NCBI GenBank assembly: GCA_013397455.1
Contig: VYZB01000336.1
Span: forward strand, 329,674 to 393,673
DNA: 64,000 nt
DNA from: Crotophaga sulcirostris
Taxonomy: Eukaryota; Chordata; Aves; Cuculiformes; Crotophagidae
Direction of reading: 5' to 3'
The translations under genes and the position numbers were made by a program. Each line of letters begins with the position of its first letter. The first letter of the stretch is position 1. The notes below the pieces were generated by a model. That model was given only the letters and a program-made list of their open reading frames with translations, did not search any database and had not been told where the DNA came from. This document shows positions 11,657 to 23,625 of the stretch, in pieces.

Positions 11657-13298
11657 TTAATTAAAGACAGCTTTGAGAACTACTGGGTTTTTCTTTCTTT
11701 TTTTTTAAGTTTTGCCTTTTTTTAAGTAGCATCCAGAATGAATCCTACATCTGCCCATGGAAAAAGCAAAACCTGCATTACATGCCATGGGCATATGGTT
11801 GCTCAGAACTCTGCTTAGATATATCTGCAAATTTTGAGGGTAGAAATGTTATTTACAGTTCTGTCCTGATGCCAGATATTTTAATTATGATTTTTTTTAA
11901 AAAAATTCTTATTCTGAAAGATGATTCTACTTCATATATGCAGTCTCTAAGGCAGCTGTGTGTGTATGTGTATGTTATCATTATCTACCAAGGATGGCTT
12001 GGGGTCGTCAGGACAACCCCCTGGCAGGAGGCAACATCTGCATTCCCTTCCTTTGAGCAGCAGTGGCGTGTCAAAGCTCATAGTGGAGCCCCCTCCCTCC
12101 GTTTGACAGTTGTGGCAAATAAGAACCATTTATTCCTGACAGCTTTAGTAACAATATCAACTAATTTATGCAGAACTTCTCCTGGGATAATTGGGATGCA
12201 AACATGCTCTGCATAAAAGCCAAGGGGTAGGAGGAGACCCCAGGCTTACCAACTGCTGCTCCCAGGAAGGGGCTGTAGGCCAAGCAGATTGCCCCTTTTC
12301 AGGAGAAATTAAGGGTGATAAGGAGGCTGTAAGACAAAGAAGGGAGCCCTGCATGGATCATCTGTCAGGAGTCCTCAATAGCACAGGGATGGAAACAATG
12401 GGAACCACTTCAGCTCAAATAATTCAGGTTACAGAAATGTGGGAGTTTTATTAGAAAAGGAAACAAAAATGTTGGCTCTCAAGCACTTTAAACACCTTAT
12501 TTCCCCTTCTTTAATTTAAGCTCACTTAAAATTACTGAGCAGAAACTTTCCTACATCTTTGTTTCTATGTCTTGTTTTAGATACATCAGCAAATTATTCA
12601 AATCCTGGCTAAAAAAGTGAGGTGTGTGGAAGGAGAATCCACTGTATAGATGGAAAAAATTGTGAAGATGATGATGGTTTGAGATGATAGTAAAAGTTAA
12701 AGGATCTTTTAAAAATACACTAATTACCTCTAATTTTTCCCTCATCTTTAGGGACTTTAAGCTGTATGTTGAGAGCAGATACTATGACACAATTTTGCCT
12801 TTGCTTTGTTTTTTTTTTTTTTNNNNNNNNNNNNNNNNNNNNNNNNNNNNNNNNNNNNNNNNNNNNNNNNNNNNNNNNNNNNNNNNNNNNNNNNNNNNNN
12901 NNNNNNNNNNNNNNNNNNNNNNNNNNNNNNNNNNNNNNNNNNNNNNNNNNNNNNNNNNNNNNNNNNNNNNNNAGAAATAGGGACAATAAGAGGCAAGATC
13001 AAATTGAATTTTGTATGTTGTGTCCAATGGTGACCTGCTGATTTGCAATAAGTAGAGGTTCTTCTGTGTTAATAATGTGCTTATTGCTTTGCTGATCAAG
13101 CTGAATCAGTCAAGTTTGGGTTGGAGTACTCTTACTGACTTTTACACAAAGAATTCTACATTTTTAACGGGCATCTGTGGAAACATAAGATTAAAAGATA
13201 GTGAAGTTTTTGAAAGAATAGATGTCCACATTTTAGTTTTACTGTGTATTTGTTGTTAATTCAATGACCACTGCCGGGGAGTACTTAGATAAACAGAG
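11657..13298. other. Single-copy intron including an assembly gap
   Basis: It contains a T-run near 11695, a (GT)-rich patch near 11958, a GC-richer patch at 12000-12400, and the gap at 12823-12972. No exon or repeat family is recognised. The short ORFs are not supported as genes. Confidence 0.5.
12823..12972. other. Assembly gap (150 N)
   Basis: The gap starts directly after a T homopolymer of about 14 bases. A long poly(T) or poly(A) run, hard to sequence, may explain it. Confidence 0.99.
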
Positions 13299-13652
13299 TC
13301 ACAGAATCATAGAATGATTTGGGTTGGAAGGGACCTTAAAGCCCATCCAGTTCCAACATTCACACAGTGTGTCTGAGGGCATTGGCCAAATGCTTCTGGA
13401 GTATTGTCAGGTTTGATGTTGTGACTACTTCCCTGAGAAGTTGTTCCTGTGCTCCACCACCTTCTGGGTGAAGAACCTTTTCCTAATGCCCAACCTAACC
13501 CTCCCCTGGCAAATCTTCCTTCCGTTCCCTCCAGAGAGAAGAGATCAGCACCTGTTTCTCCTCCTTCTCTTGTGAGGAAGCTGTAGACTGTGATGAGGTC
13601 TCCCCTCAGCCTCCTCTTCTGAAGGCTGAACAGACCAAGTAACTTTAGCCCC
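13299..13652 (-). mobile_element. Chimeric CR1 (group A tail on group C body)
   Basis: The first 58 bp (13299-13357) are an inverted group A tail and its adjacent UTR. From 13353 the sequence continues as the group C body (CATTCACACAGTGTGTCTGA). The two halves share CCAAC at the junction (13353-13357). The C-terminal ORF2 frame ([13 protein letters not shown]) follows on the minus strand. Confidence 0.85.
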
Positions 13653-13892
13653 ATGACCATGATGAATTGCTTACTCCATGTCTCTGCATGTAGATGGTTT
13701 GGGAAACGTTTTGACACTTCTTACCTCTGTGCGCAGGTAATAATTACCAATGACTTGCATGAAAGAACCCCAAATTTCTGCATGCTTTTTGGGACCCAAG
13801 GTTAGAAAGGGGTACCCTTCTATCTGTAGACTTGTTTACTGTCACAAAGCTGGCCCCAAATACAGCTTTTCCTTCACCTCAACCCAAGATGT

Positions 13893-14550
13893 AGGTCTTC
13901 AGTGCCAGCTGAATATGAATCAACACTGTGCAAAGGTGGCCAAGGAGGCAACCATCCTGACTTGGATTAGCCGGGGTGTGGCCAGCAGGAGAAGGGATGG
14001 GATCATCCTCCTGGACTTGGTGTTGGTGGGGCTGCACCTCAAATCTTGGGTTCAGTTTTGGGTTCCTCCCTCCTAGAAAGACATTGATTGGCTGGAGCAT
14101 GTCTGGAGAAGGGAATGGAGCTGGGGAAGGGTCTGGGGCACAGGGATTCTACGAGCACCTGAGGGACCTGGGTCTGCTTATCATGGAGAAGAGAATGATG
14201 AGGAGAGACCTCATCGTTCTCTGCATCTACCTGAAGGGAGGTTGTGGTGAGGTGGGTGTTGGTCTCTTCTCCCAAGTAACAAGTGATAGGATGAGAGGAA
14301 ATGACCTTAAGTTGCACCAGGGAAGGTTTAGATTGAATAATAGGAAAAATGTCTTTACTGAAAGGGTGGTGAAGCACTGGCAGAGGCTTCCCAGGGCAGT
14401 GGTGGGTTCCCCATTCCTGGAGGGATTCAAAAACCATGTAGCTGTGACACTATGGGACATGGCCTCCTAGGCACGGGGGTACTGGGATGACAATTGGACT
14501 AGATTATCTTAACGGTCTTTTCTGACCTTAATGATTGCATGACTCTTTAC
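13893..14550 (+). mobile_element. CR1, 5'-truncated (group B)
   Basis: It begins at the LNMNQHCAKVAKEA-like block and ends in AATGATTGCATGACTCTTT. The end of ORF2 is open at 13976-14470, with LLIMEKRMMRRDL and a natural-looking C-terminus, but the upstream part is frameshifted. Confidence 0.92.
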
Positions 14551-14938
14551 ACCCTGGGGATATAAGCCATCTATACCAAGAGAAGACACACCAGCCATTG
14601 TGCCATTTTTGTTTTAAAATGGTATTTTTTTGTATCTGAAGCCTTTTGGAAAGGTTTTTCAGCTCCTTAGACCATGGGGAAATAAGATAATGTGAAGGTA
14701 ACAGATGCTGGGCACTGATATTGTGTAATGGTGTATTTCATGGCTGTCACTTGGTGTCCCTGTGGGAAGCACACATCTGACATCATGCATGGCTGGCTGA
14801 TGAGATGAAGGGGATGCTTGAGCCTGCTCCCTGCCTGCACTTATAGGGGTAGGTGGTCTCATTAAGATTTGTAGCACCTGGGGTCTATTATGTTTTTTCT
14901 TCTTTTTCTTGCCTGACGTTTCTTAATCCTCAACATAC
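14551..14938. other. Single-copy intron
   Basis: Nothing recognised. Confidence 0.5.
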
Positions 14939-15270
14939 ATTCATAGAATCATTAAGGTTGGAAAAACCCTCCTAGATGATCCAGTCCGACCGTCAACCAA
15001 ACACCACCGTGCCTACTAAACTAGGTCCTCAAGTGCACACATCTACATGGTTTTCAAACATCTCCAGGGACGATCATTCAATCACTGTCCTGGGAAGCCT
15101 TTCCTAGTTCTTAATAGCCCTTTCCATGAAGGATTTTTTTCCTAATGTCCAATCTAAATCTCTCTGGGTGCAACCTGAGGCCACTTCCTCTCATCCTGTC
15201 ACTCATTACTTGGGAGAAGAGACCAGCACCCACTTGACCATAACTTCCTATCAGGTAGTTGTAGAGGACG
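14939..15270 (-). mobile_element. CR1 3' end (group B)
   Basis: The inverted tail CATAGAATCATTAAGGTTGG is followed by 3' UTR and ORF2 C-terminus, truncated near 15270. It lies head to head with the next CR1. Confidence 0.9.
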
Positions 15271-15336
15271 ATGTGGATTTTAAAGAGATAACTTTTCTTA
15301 GTCTTTTTCTGAATGGTAGCAGCGTTTAAATTAGAG

Positions 15337-15870
15337 ACATGTAGAGACCCCATCAGGAGTACTGTGTCCAATTCTGAAATCCACAACATAAGAAGGGTAT
15401 GGAACTGTTGGAACGGGTCCAGAGGAGGCTACGAAGATGATCGGATGGCTGGAGCACCTCACCTATGAAGACAGGCTGTGAGAATTGGGGTTTTTTAGCC
15501 TGGAGAAGAGAAGGTTTCAGGGAGACCTTAGAGCAGCCTTCCAGAAGGGGAAAGGGGCTACAAGAAAGCTGAGGAGGGAGTTTTTACAGGCACATGGAGT
15601 GATAGGATGAGAGTGAATGGCTTTAAATAGGAAGGGGAAAGATTTAGCTTAGACATTAGGAAGAAATTCTTCACGATGAGGGTGATGAAGCACTAACACA
15701 AGTTGTCCAGGGAAGTTGTGGTTGTCCCATCCCTGGAGGTGTTCAAGGCCAGGTTGGATGGGGTTTTGAGCACCCTGATCCAGTGGGAAGTGTCCCTGCC
15801 CATGGCATAGGATTTGGAACAGGGTGGTTTTTAAGGTCCCTTCCGACATAAACCATTCTGTGATTCTGTC
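15337..15870 (+). mobile_element. CR1, 5'-truncated (group A)
   Basis: It begins at a PHQEYCVQF-like block and ends in CATTCTGTGATTCTGT. Its 5' end faces that of the 14939-15270 copy across about 65 bp. Confidence 0.92.
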
Positions 15871-17467
15871 TTAGCAGGAAAGTAGGATTGTGGTATTGAT
15901 TTCACCTGTGCCTCCTCCACCCTTCCAGGAGAAACACCAGCACTCAGTGGGAGCTGCAAGCCCAGCTCAGACAGTTCTTCACTGTTGACTCTGTGGCTTT
16001 TCAGTGGTGATTAAATGCCTTCTCCACAGCTGGAAGGGTGCAATGGCTGCCTCTTGAGGAGATGAAACTATTATGATCCATTTTGCAGCTGAACAAAGCA
16101 GCTTGTGTTACTGTGTTTGGACAGCCTTATGTGTTTGCATATGTCTGGCTAGAGAAGGAGAGATCAGCTCTGCAAAGAAACTGCATCCCTCAGTTTTGAT
16201 TTTACACATGAGAGGTTCCTATTCAAGCATGTGAGAATCTATGAATGTTGGCTTGTTGTTTAGGAAAGAAAGTACTGTAATTTTCCCCTTTTTATTTTGC
16301 TCCTCACACCCCATACCTCTTCCAGCTTCATAATATACAAATTATTTTAGTTGCAGGAGGACTCTATAATTTTCAAAATACATAAATCAAGAATAGCGTT
16401 AAAAAATGATTGGTTACTGAAGATGCAGCCAAAACAAATTGGAGGCTTGGTTCAGGTGGTTTTTGTTCTTAAATTGCCCTGTTTTCACTGAAATTGCCCT
16501 GTTTTCACCACTTCTGCCCATCCCACAGGCTTTTCTGGGTGTTGTTGTTATTTGTACAGATTTCCTTCCCTCAGTTGTTCTATGGTGATATTTTCTTTGG
16601 ACATCATTCTCAGGCAGCTTAAATCCATTGTTTTCTATCATTTACAGGCATAGGAAAGGTGATGAGGCTTGGCTGAAAAGGGAGTTAGAGAAAATATTGC
16701 TCCTGGGATGTTACTCTTGACCTTTGAAGATGATACTGTACAAGTTCACCGTTTCTTTGGTTTATAAAATTGCATTCTTTAAACTCTGGAGAAGTAACGC
16801 AGTGGCTCTATCTGAAGAGATTTATGCGCGCAGGTCTGTGCAGATCCTTTCTGATAACCATAATCCTCTTTTATAAGGTTGCTTTTGTTGTTTAAAGGAA
16901 ATAAATGCCTCCAGTAGTTACAGTGCCAGACAGAAAGGGACATGTCTAGCTGATATTTATTTGCAGGTCAGCTGCTATACGATTTCACCACTTTACCTTT
17001 CAGAAAGTGAAGTGGTGATTTATTGTGGGGTGGTTTGGTATGCATCAAGTATTTTTGAGACTGGAGCCACAGAAAAGGGCACTATATATATTTATATTAG
17101 GAAAAACAACTTCCAAAGTAAAAATCAGCAAAAGATTTAATTAACCTTTTCACTGTAAATCTAACTCCATTGATTGTCTTCTGCTTCCTCCTCCCTTTCC
17201 TTTCTTTCTTGTTCTTTGTAGTAGACCAATTTTGTTGCCTGTATTTAGATATTGCATGCATCAACTGCTTTTGCTAGCTTGAGCCCATCTCAGTCTCTGA
17301 AACAATTTTTTTTTACATCTCTAGGTCTCCTATTTTGGCTGCTTTATTACTGCCTCTGGTACTGATAAATTTTTAATTGAAAAAATCAATATAGATTCAA
17401 GATTATAGGGTCAGTAAGAGGAGTTTCGTAAGGGCAATTTCCCTTAAAAGAATATTATTTCATTATA
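15871..17467. other. Single-copy AT-rich intron
   Basis: 1.6 kb with no repeat family or exon recognised. There is a direct repeat of AAATTGCCCTGTTTTCAC at about 16471 and 16491. Confidence 0.5.
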
Positions 17468-18062
17468 ATCATGGAATGTCTTGAGTTGGAAGGGACCCAC
17501 AAGGATCACTAAGTTGAAAACCTGTCCCTGCACAGGACAACCTTAACATTCACACCATGTGTCTGAGGGTGTTGTCCGAATGCTTCTGGAATATTGTTAC
17601 ACTTGGTGCCATGACTGCTTCCCTGGGGAGCTGTTCCAGTGCTCCATCACCCCCTGGAGGAAGAAACTTTTCCTGATGTCCAACCTAACCCTCCCCTGGG
17701 AAATCTTCCTGCCATTCCCCATGGTACTGTCATTGGTTGCTAGAGAGAAGAGCTCAGAACCTGCTCCTCCTCCTTCCCTTGTAAGGAAGCAGTAAATGGA
17801 TATGAGGTCCCCCCTCAGTTTCCACTTCTCCAGGCTGAACAGATTAAGTGATTTCAGCTACTCATCATGTGGCTTCCCTCTAGACTCTTCACCACTTTTG
17901 TGGCCTCCTCTGGATGCTCTCCGGCAGCCTTAGATCCATTGTATCTTGTGGTGCCCAAAGCTACACCCAGTGCTCAAGGTGAGGCTGCACCATCGCGGAG
18001 CAGAGCAAGACATTCCTCTCCCTCAATCAGCTGGTGATGCTGTGCTGGAGGCACCCCAGTAC
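17468..18062 (-). mobile_element. Older CR1 (group C), 3' part, interrupted
   Basis: The inverted group C 3' end starts near 17468. The copy runs up to CTGTGCTGGAGGCACCCC near 18058, where the group D CR1 begins. What looks like its continuation reappears at 19639. Confidence 0.9.
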
Positions 18063-19638
18063 AGTATTACAGAATGACGGTATTACAAGGTTGGAAAGGA
18101 CCTTTGAGATCATTAAGTCCAACCTGTAACCCAACAGTAACACTAACACCAACACCAACCCATAATCTAAACCATGACACTGAGTGCCTCATCCAATCTC
18201 CTCTTAAACGTCGCCAGGGACGGCGACTCCACCACCTCCCTGGGCAGCGCATTTCAATGGCCAGTCACCCTTTCAGTGAAGATTTTTTTCCTAATATCAA
18301 GCCTAAACCTCCTCTGACACAGCTTGAGTCCATGTCCTCTTTTTCTGTCAGTGGTCGCCTGAGAGAAGAGACCAACCCCTGCCTGACAATAACCTCCTTT
18401 TAGGTACTTGTAGAAAGCAATAAGGTCTCCCCTGAACCTCCTCTTCTCCAGGCTAAACAGCCCCAACTCCCTCAGTCGCTCCTCATAGGGCTTGTGCTCC
18501 AACCCCTTCACCATCTTTGTTGCTCTTCTCTGGACACACTCCAGTATCTTGACATCCTTCTCAAACCGAGGAGCCCAGAACTGTATACAGGTGTGGCCTA
18601 ACCAGTGCTGAGTATAAAGGGATGATAACTTCTCTGGTCCTGCTGGCCACACTGTTCCTGATACAGGCCAGGATACCATTGGCCTTCTTGGCCACTTGAG
18701 CACACTGCTGGCTCATGTTGAGTTTCCTATCTACCAGTACTCCCAAGTCCCTTTCTGCCTGACTACTCTCCAGCCACTCTGTCCCCAGTCTATAGCTTTG
18801 CATGGGATTATTTTGTCCAAAATGTAGCACCCGGCATTTGGACTTATTAAACATGATCCTATTGGAATCGATCCATCCCTCCAGTCTGTCCTTTGTAGGG
18901 CCGTCCTACCCTCTAACAGATCGACACTTCCTCCCAGCTTGGTATCATCTGCAAACTTGCTAATGATGGACTCAATCCCCTCATCCAGATCATCAATAAA
19001 GATATTAAGCAGGACCGGGCCCAACACTGATCCCTGCAGGACACCACTAGGGACCAGCTGCCAACTGGATGAGTCACCATTCACTATCACTCTGTGGCCT
19101 TGGCCATCCAACCAATTCCTAACCCAGCACAGAGTGCTCCCATCCAAGCCACGGGCTGCCAGCTTCTGCAGGAATCTGCTGTGGGAGGCAGTGTCAAAGG
19201 CCTTGCTGAAGTCCAGGTATACTACATCCACAGCCTTCCCCTCGTCCACCAGACGAGTCACATGGTCATAAAAGGAGATCAGGTTGGTCAGGCAGGACCT
19301 ACCCCTCCTAAATCCATGCTATCTGGGCCTGATCTCTCGGTTATTCTGCAGGTGCCTCATGATTGCACCCAGGATTATCTGCTCCATAATTTTACCTGGA
19401 AACGAGGTCAGGCTGACAGGTCTGTAATTACTTGGATCGTCCTGACGGCCCTTCTTTTGGATGTGCGTCATGTTGGCCAACTTCCAGTCATCTGGGACCT
19501 CTCCAGTGAGCCAAGACTGTTGAAAAATGATGGAGAGCGGCTTAGCAAATTCATCTGCCAGCTCTCTCATCACCCTAGGATGGATCCCATTTGGTCCCAT
19601 GGACTTATGAGGATCCAAGTGGCTCAGCAGGTCTCTAA
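18063..19638 (-). mobile_element. Young CR1 (group D), copy 1 of a near-identical pair
   Basis: The inverted tail of TATTACAG-type repeats at about 18063 is followed by the 3' UTR and most of the ORF2 RT and C-terminal region, truncated near 19638. It matches 35145-36720 almost perfectly. I see three substitutions in the roughly 1.1 kb after the gap of the other copy: C/T near 19125, A/G near 19175 and A/G near 18664. It sits inside an older group C CR1. Confidence 0.93.
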
Positions 19639-19675
19639 CTTGACTGGCCCTTTTGGCTGCTGTGGAACACAGCAA
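18254..19675 (-). pseudogene. CR1 ORF2 pseudogene, copy 1
   Basis: The minus-strand reading shows RT fingers (SHLDPHKSMGPNGIHPRVM, 19319-19675), palm ([16 protein letters not shown], with the catalytic FADD box at 18944-18955), post-palm ([17 protein letters not shown]) and the C-terminal region to about 18254. A TAG replaces the usual Gln codon before HGF at 19319-19321. A deletion of about 7 bp near 18886-18903 shifts the frame after EGRTALQRT. Another frame change lies near 18560-18700. It cannot encode a working reverse transcriptase. The same stop and deletion are present in the copy near 36 kb. Confidence 0.92.
19639..19672 (-). mobile_element. Probable continuation of the older CR1 (group C)
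   Basis: CCCTTTTGGCTGCTGTGG resembles the group C segment that follows the interruption point, as seen intact at 10738-10765. It is short and diverged. Confidence 0.5.
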
Positions 19676-19850
19676 TTTTTCTTACCCTCCCAATATTTAC
19701 AGGAGTCCTGTTTTTGAAGGTAATCAGAATTATGTATAGCATTTTGATTGTTCCCCATTTTAAAATAATTTAATTTTAGAAGAGTTAATGATGTATTGTG
19801 TCCGCTTTTGCAATATCTTCAGTGCCTGTGTTTATACAAGCAGCCTCAAT

Positions 19851-20123
19851 TAACAAGAAATAGGATGAGAGGAAATGGCCTCAAGTTGCAACAGGGGAGG
19901 TTTATATTGGTTAGCAGGAAAAATTTCTTTACTGGAAGAGCAGTAAAGCACTGAAAGAGGCTGCCTAGGGAGGTGGTAGAGGCACCATCTCTGGTGGTTT
20001 TCAAAAAACATGTAGTTGTGGCTCTTTGGGACATGGTTTAATAGGCACGGTGGTGTTGGGCTGATGGTTGGGCTGGATGATCTTTCAGGTCTTTTCCAAC
20101 CTTAATGATTCTATGATTTCATG
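19851..20123 (+). mobile_element. CR1 3' end (group B)
   Basis: It begins in the ORF2 C-terminus and ends in AATGATTCTATGATTTCATG. Confidence 0.9.
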
Positions 20124-20937
20124 AGCTGTGTCATTATTGTTCAGCCATATACTTGTCTGAAAATCAAACTGAATCCAAATTAAGCGCTTAGTGAGATCTG
20201 AACAATATTTTGATTACTTTCTATATTAACTTTGCTATTCATCCAAATGGTACTAGAAATAGAAACTTGGAAAACCAGGTGATAATTCAAGTGAACGGCA
20301 AAGTCTGTATTTGCATTAGAAAGTTGGGAGGCGCCAAAGTTGTAGAGGTTCTGAGGTACATGCTATATGTATTTAGGAGGTTTGTCTTCAAGTAACTGTG
20401 GTCAAATCCCAGGGTCCAATGCCTGTGGGATGCAAACAGCACAGCTTCAGCTTTAGCTTCAGCTGGAAGGGATCCAGTTTCCGTGCTCGAAGACTGCTCC
20501 ACCATATGTATTAAGCACAACAGGTTAGAGATACAAGGAGGTCTGAAAAAAGTTACTGAGATCCGAGCCAAAATACTAATGTAGGTGTTTTACATCTGTC
20601 CCTGGTGTACCATTGCCTGCAGAGAAACCCCAGTGCTGTCAGGTTGCAACTGGCTTCTGTATCTTTTCACTACTACAACAGATGAACGATGTTCTGGTAC
20701 AACATGTATGTTAGAAATTTGGTTATTAAAACTGCTGTTTCAAATAGTAATTAACCAAGAAAAACAGTGTTTTGAAGACAGATTTGTCTATCATCAGTGC
20801 TCTTTTCAGAACCACTCTCTAAACTGTATAACAAATTGTTGGTCTGGGTTTGTGTTTGGTTTTGTTGGGTTTTTTGTGTTTGTTTTTTTTTTTTTTTTTC
20901 TGTAGAAGTTTATAAGTGTATGGCTTGGGGAACTTAG
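20124..20937. other. Single-copy intron with a T-run
   Basis: It holds a T-run at about 20882-20899 just before the next CR1. No exon or repeat family is recognised. Confidence 0.5.
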
Positions 20938-21620
20938 GGAAGAGTGGCTGGAAAGCTGCCTGGCAAAGAAAGACCTTAGGGGTGCTGGTTTCCAGCTGCT
21001 GAATATGAATCAACAGTTACAGGTGGTCAAGAAGGCAAACAGCATCCTTACTCGGAACAGCCATGGTGTGACCAGCAGGAGCAGGGAAGGGATCATTCCC
21101 CTGGACTCAGTGCTGGTGAGGCCACACGTTGAACACTGGGTTCAGTTTCAGGTCCCTAACTCCAAGAAAGACATTGAGGGACTGGAACTTGTCTGGAGAA
21201 GGGGAATGGACCTGGGGAAGGGTCTGGAGCACGGAGGCTCTTGGGTCAACAGAGGGACCTGTACTCAGGTCTGAAGAAGAGGAGGCTGCTTTCTGCAGCT
21301 CTCAGAAAAGAGCTTGTGGTGAGGTGGCTTTGCTCTTCTACCAAGAAACAAATAATACGATGACAGGAAAAGGCCTCTTTTTGTTCCAGGGGAGGTTCCG
21401 ATTGGCTATTAGGAAAAATGTCTTTACCAAAATTGTGGAGAAACACTGGAAGGGTCTGCCCAGGGCAGTGATGAAGCCACCATCCCTGGAGTGATTAAAA
21501 AACATGTAGCCATGGCACATGAGGACATGGTTGAGTAGGCATAGTGGTATTGTTCTGACAATTAGACTGGATGAGCTTAAAGGTCTTTTCCAACATTGAC
21601 AATTCTATGATTCTATGACT
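20938..21620 (+). mobile_element. CR1, 5'-truncated (group B)
   Basis: It begins at the EEWLESCLAKKDL-like block and ends in CAATTCTATGATTCTATGAC. Indels break ORF2. Confidence 0.92.
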
Positions 21621-21871
21621 TTTCACATATTTCCATTAGTATCAAATACTAGAATCTACCTAGTTATGATGATGATGACCAAGTATATCAGAACTACAGT
21701 TATGTTGCAAACTCAGTTAATTTGTCTGATATTTCTTCAGGCTTAGTAAAAGATTCAAATGTGAGCCAATCTACAGATTCATACCAAAATTGTGTGACAG
21801 ATGTGAAAGGTCATTTTTATTACAATCAAAAATTGTGAAGTATGACAACTCAGAGAAAACGCACAATGACC

Positions 21872-21942
21872 GAGGGGTGGAACAGGATGAGCTTTAAGGT
21901 CCTCTCCACCCCAAATCATTCTATGATTCTATAATTGTATGA
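21872..21942 (+). mobile_element. CR1 3' terminus (group A)
   Basis: Only the last 70 bp of a CR1 are present, ending in three imperfect ATTCTATG repeats. Confidence 0.8.
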
Positions 21943-22059
21943 AAAATAATGTCAGAAAGGTGTAAAAAACCTTAAAGTACTTTAAGTTTTTCATCAATAT
22001 CAGAGAAGGTATTGTCTGAGGCATTTGCAGTAATGGATTATGAAATTACAGGATGACAA

Positions 22060-22430
22060 CTTAATCCTGGAGAAGAGAAGACTCTAGAGAGACTTTATAG
22101 TGGCCTTCCAGTTCCTGAAGGGTGCCTACACAAAAGCTGGGGAGGGACATTTTACAAGGGCCTGGAGCAATAGGATGAGGGGGAATGGCTTTAAATTGAA
22201 AGGGGGGAGATTTAGCCTAGACATTAGGAAGAAATTCTTCACAGTGAGGGTGATGAGGCGTTGGCACAGGTTGTCCAGGGAAGTTGTGATTGCCCCATCC
22301 CTGGAGGTGTTAAATCCAGGTTGGATGGGGCTTTGAGCAACCTGATCCTGTCGGTATCCCATGACATGAGGTGTTGGAACTGGATGGTCTTTAAGGTCCT
22401 TTCCAACCCAAACCATTCTATGATTCTATA
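22060..22430 (+). mobile_element. CR1 3' end (group A)
   Basis: It starts at the LILEKRRL-like position and ends in ATTCTATGATTCTATACC. An open frame at 22100-22336 covers the ORF2 C-terminus. Confidence 0.92.
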
Positions 22431-22910
22431 CCACCAACAGTATTCAAATTTTACCATTCTACTAGATTTTCCTTGAATAAAGCAGTGATGCACCCAGCTT
22501 GCCCTGTTATTTCTATAAATAAATCAGGCACATTTTGAAGTCTGTGCACAGCTCTTCAGGCAGGCTCCAGCTGGCTCAGCGTGAAGTGCCTTGGAAGGCC
22601 TTCAGATTAGCTCCCATTGTTTCGTTACAGCTAAAAGTCAAGAACAGGAGTTCTGGTGGAGTTACTTATGCAACTTCACTGCAACTGGGAGGCCAAAGGC
22701 AAGCAGCCCTACTTGTCCGGGTTGGAGACGAGTCCAAGCCCTGAGAAACAACCTGTTCAGTAATGTAATTAACCATTGCACAAGAGAGATGCAGCGCACA
22801 GTTGCTTGCAGGCTGGAGAGCTGCTCCTGGCTACCGTTTTAGCTCCTGCTGGGGAGCTGGCAGTCTTTGTTGTGAAAATCACGAATAGGACATGTTACAC
22901 TACCTGTAGT
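22431..22910. other. Single-copy intron, GC-richer
   Basis: It is clearly less AT-rich than its neighbours (22540-22870), with no CR1 similarity or convincing ORF. Confidence 0.45.
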
Positions 22911-23625
22911 CATAGAATGATAGAATGGTTTGGGTTAGAAAGGGACATTAAAGATCACCCCATTCCAAACCACTGCCATGGGCAGGGACACCTCCCACTG
23001 GATCAGGGTGCTCAAAGACCCATCTAACCTGGCCTTGCCTTGAACACCTCCAGGGATGGGGCAACCTGTGCCAGGGTGTCCCCATCCTCACAGGAAAACA
23101 TTTCTTCCTAAAATCTCATCCCAATCTCGCCTCTTTCAGCTTCAAATTTTTCCCCCTTATGTCATCCCTGCAGTCTGTGATCAAGAGCCGCTCCCCAGCT
23201 TTCCTGTAGCCCCTTTCAGTACTGGGAGGCTGCTCTAAGGTCTCCCTGGAGACTTCTCTTCTCCAGGCTGAGCAATCCCAACTCTCTCAGCTTGTCCTTG
23301 TGTGGGAGGTGCTCCAGCCATCTGATCATCTTCATGACCTTCTCTGGACTCTCTCCAACAGCTTCATGTCTTTCCTTTGCTGAGGACTCCAGAACTGGAC
23401 ACAGACCTCCAGGTGAGGTCTCACTAGAGCAGAGCAGAGGGGTTGAATCCCCTCCCTCACCGTGCTGGTCCCACTGCTTTGGATGCAGCCCAGGACACTG
23501 TTGGTACTCTGGACTGCAAGCACCCATTACCAACTCATTTTCAGCTTCTTATCCCCCAGCACCCCAAGTCCTTCTCTTCAGGGCTGCTCTCAATCTATTC
23601 TCCACCCAGTCTGTAATTTTTTTGA
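22911..23625 (-). mobile_element. CR1, 5'-truncated (group A)
   Basis: The inverted tail starts near 22911. The copy includes the ORF2 C-terminus (LGLLSLEKRSLQGDL in the minus frame) and reaches the post-palm block, with VLGCIQSSGTS-like residues, up to about 23625. Confidence 0.92.

Noticed and set aside
14939..15870. Head-to-head CR1 pair as one twin-primed (5'-inverted) insertion
   Set aside because: The two halves belong to different groups and both keep their own 3' tail, so they are separate insertions.
20882..20937. Poly(T) as the tail of a minus-strand retrocopy
   Set aside because: No recognisable retrocopied sequence to its left and no target duplication; likely a simple T-run.
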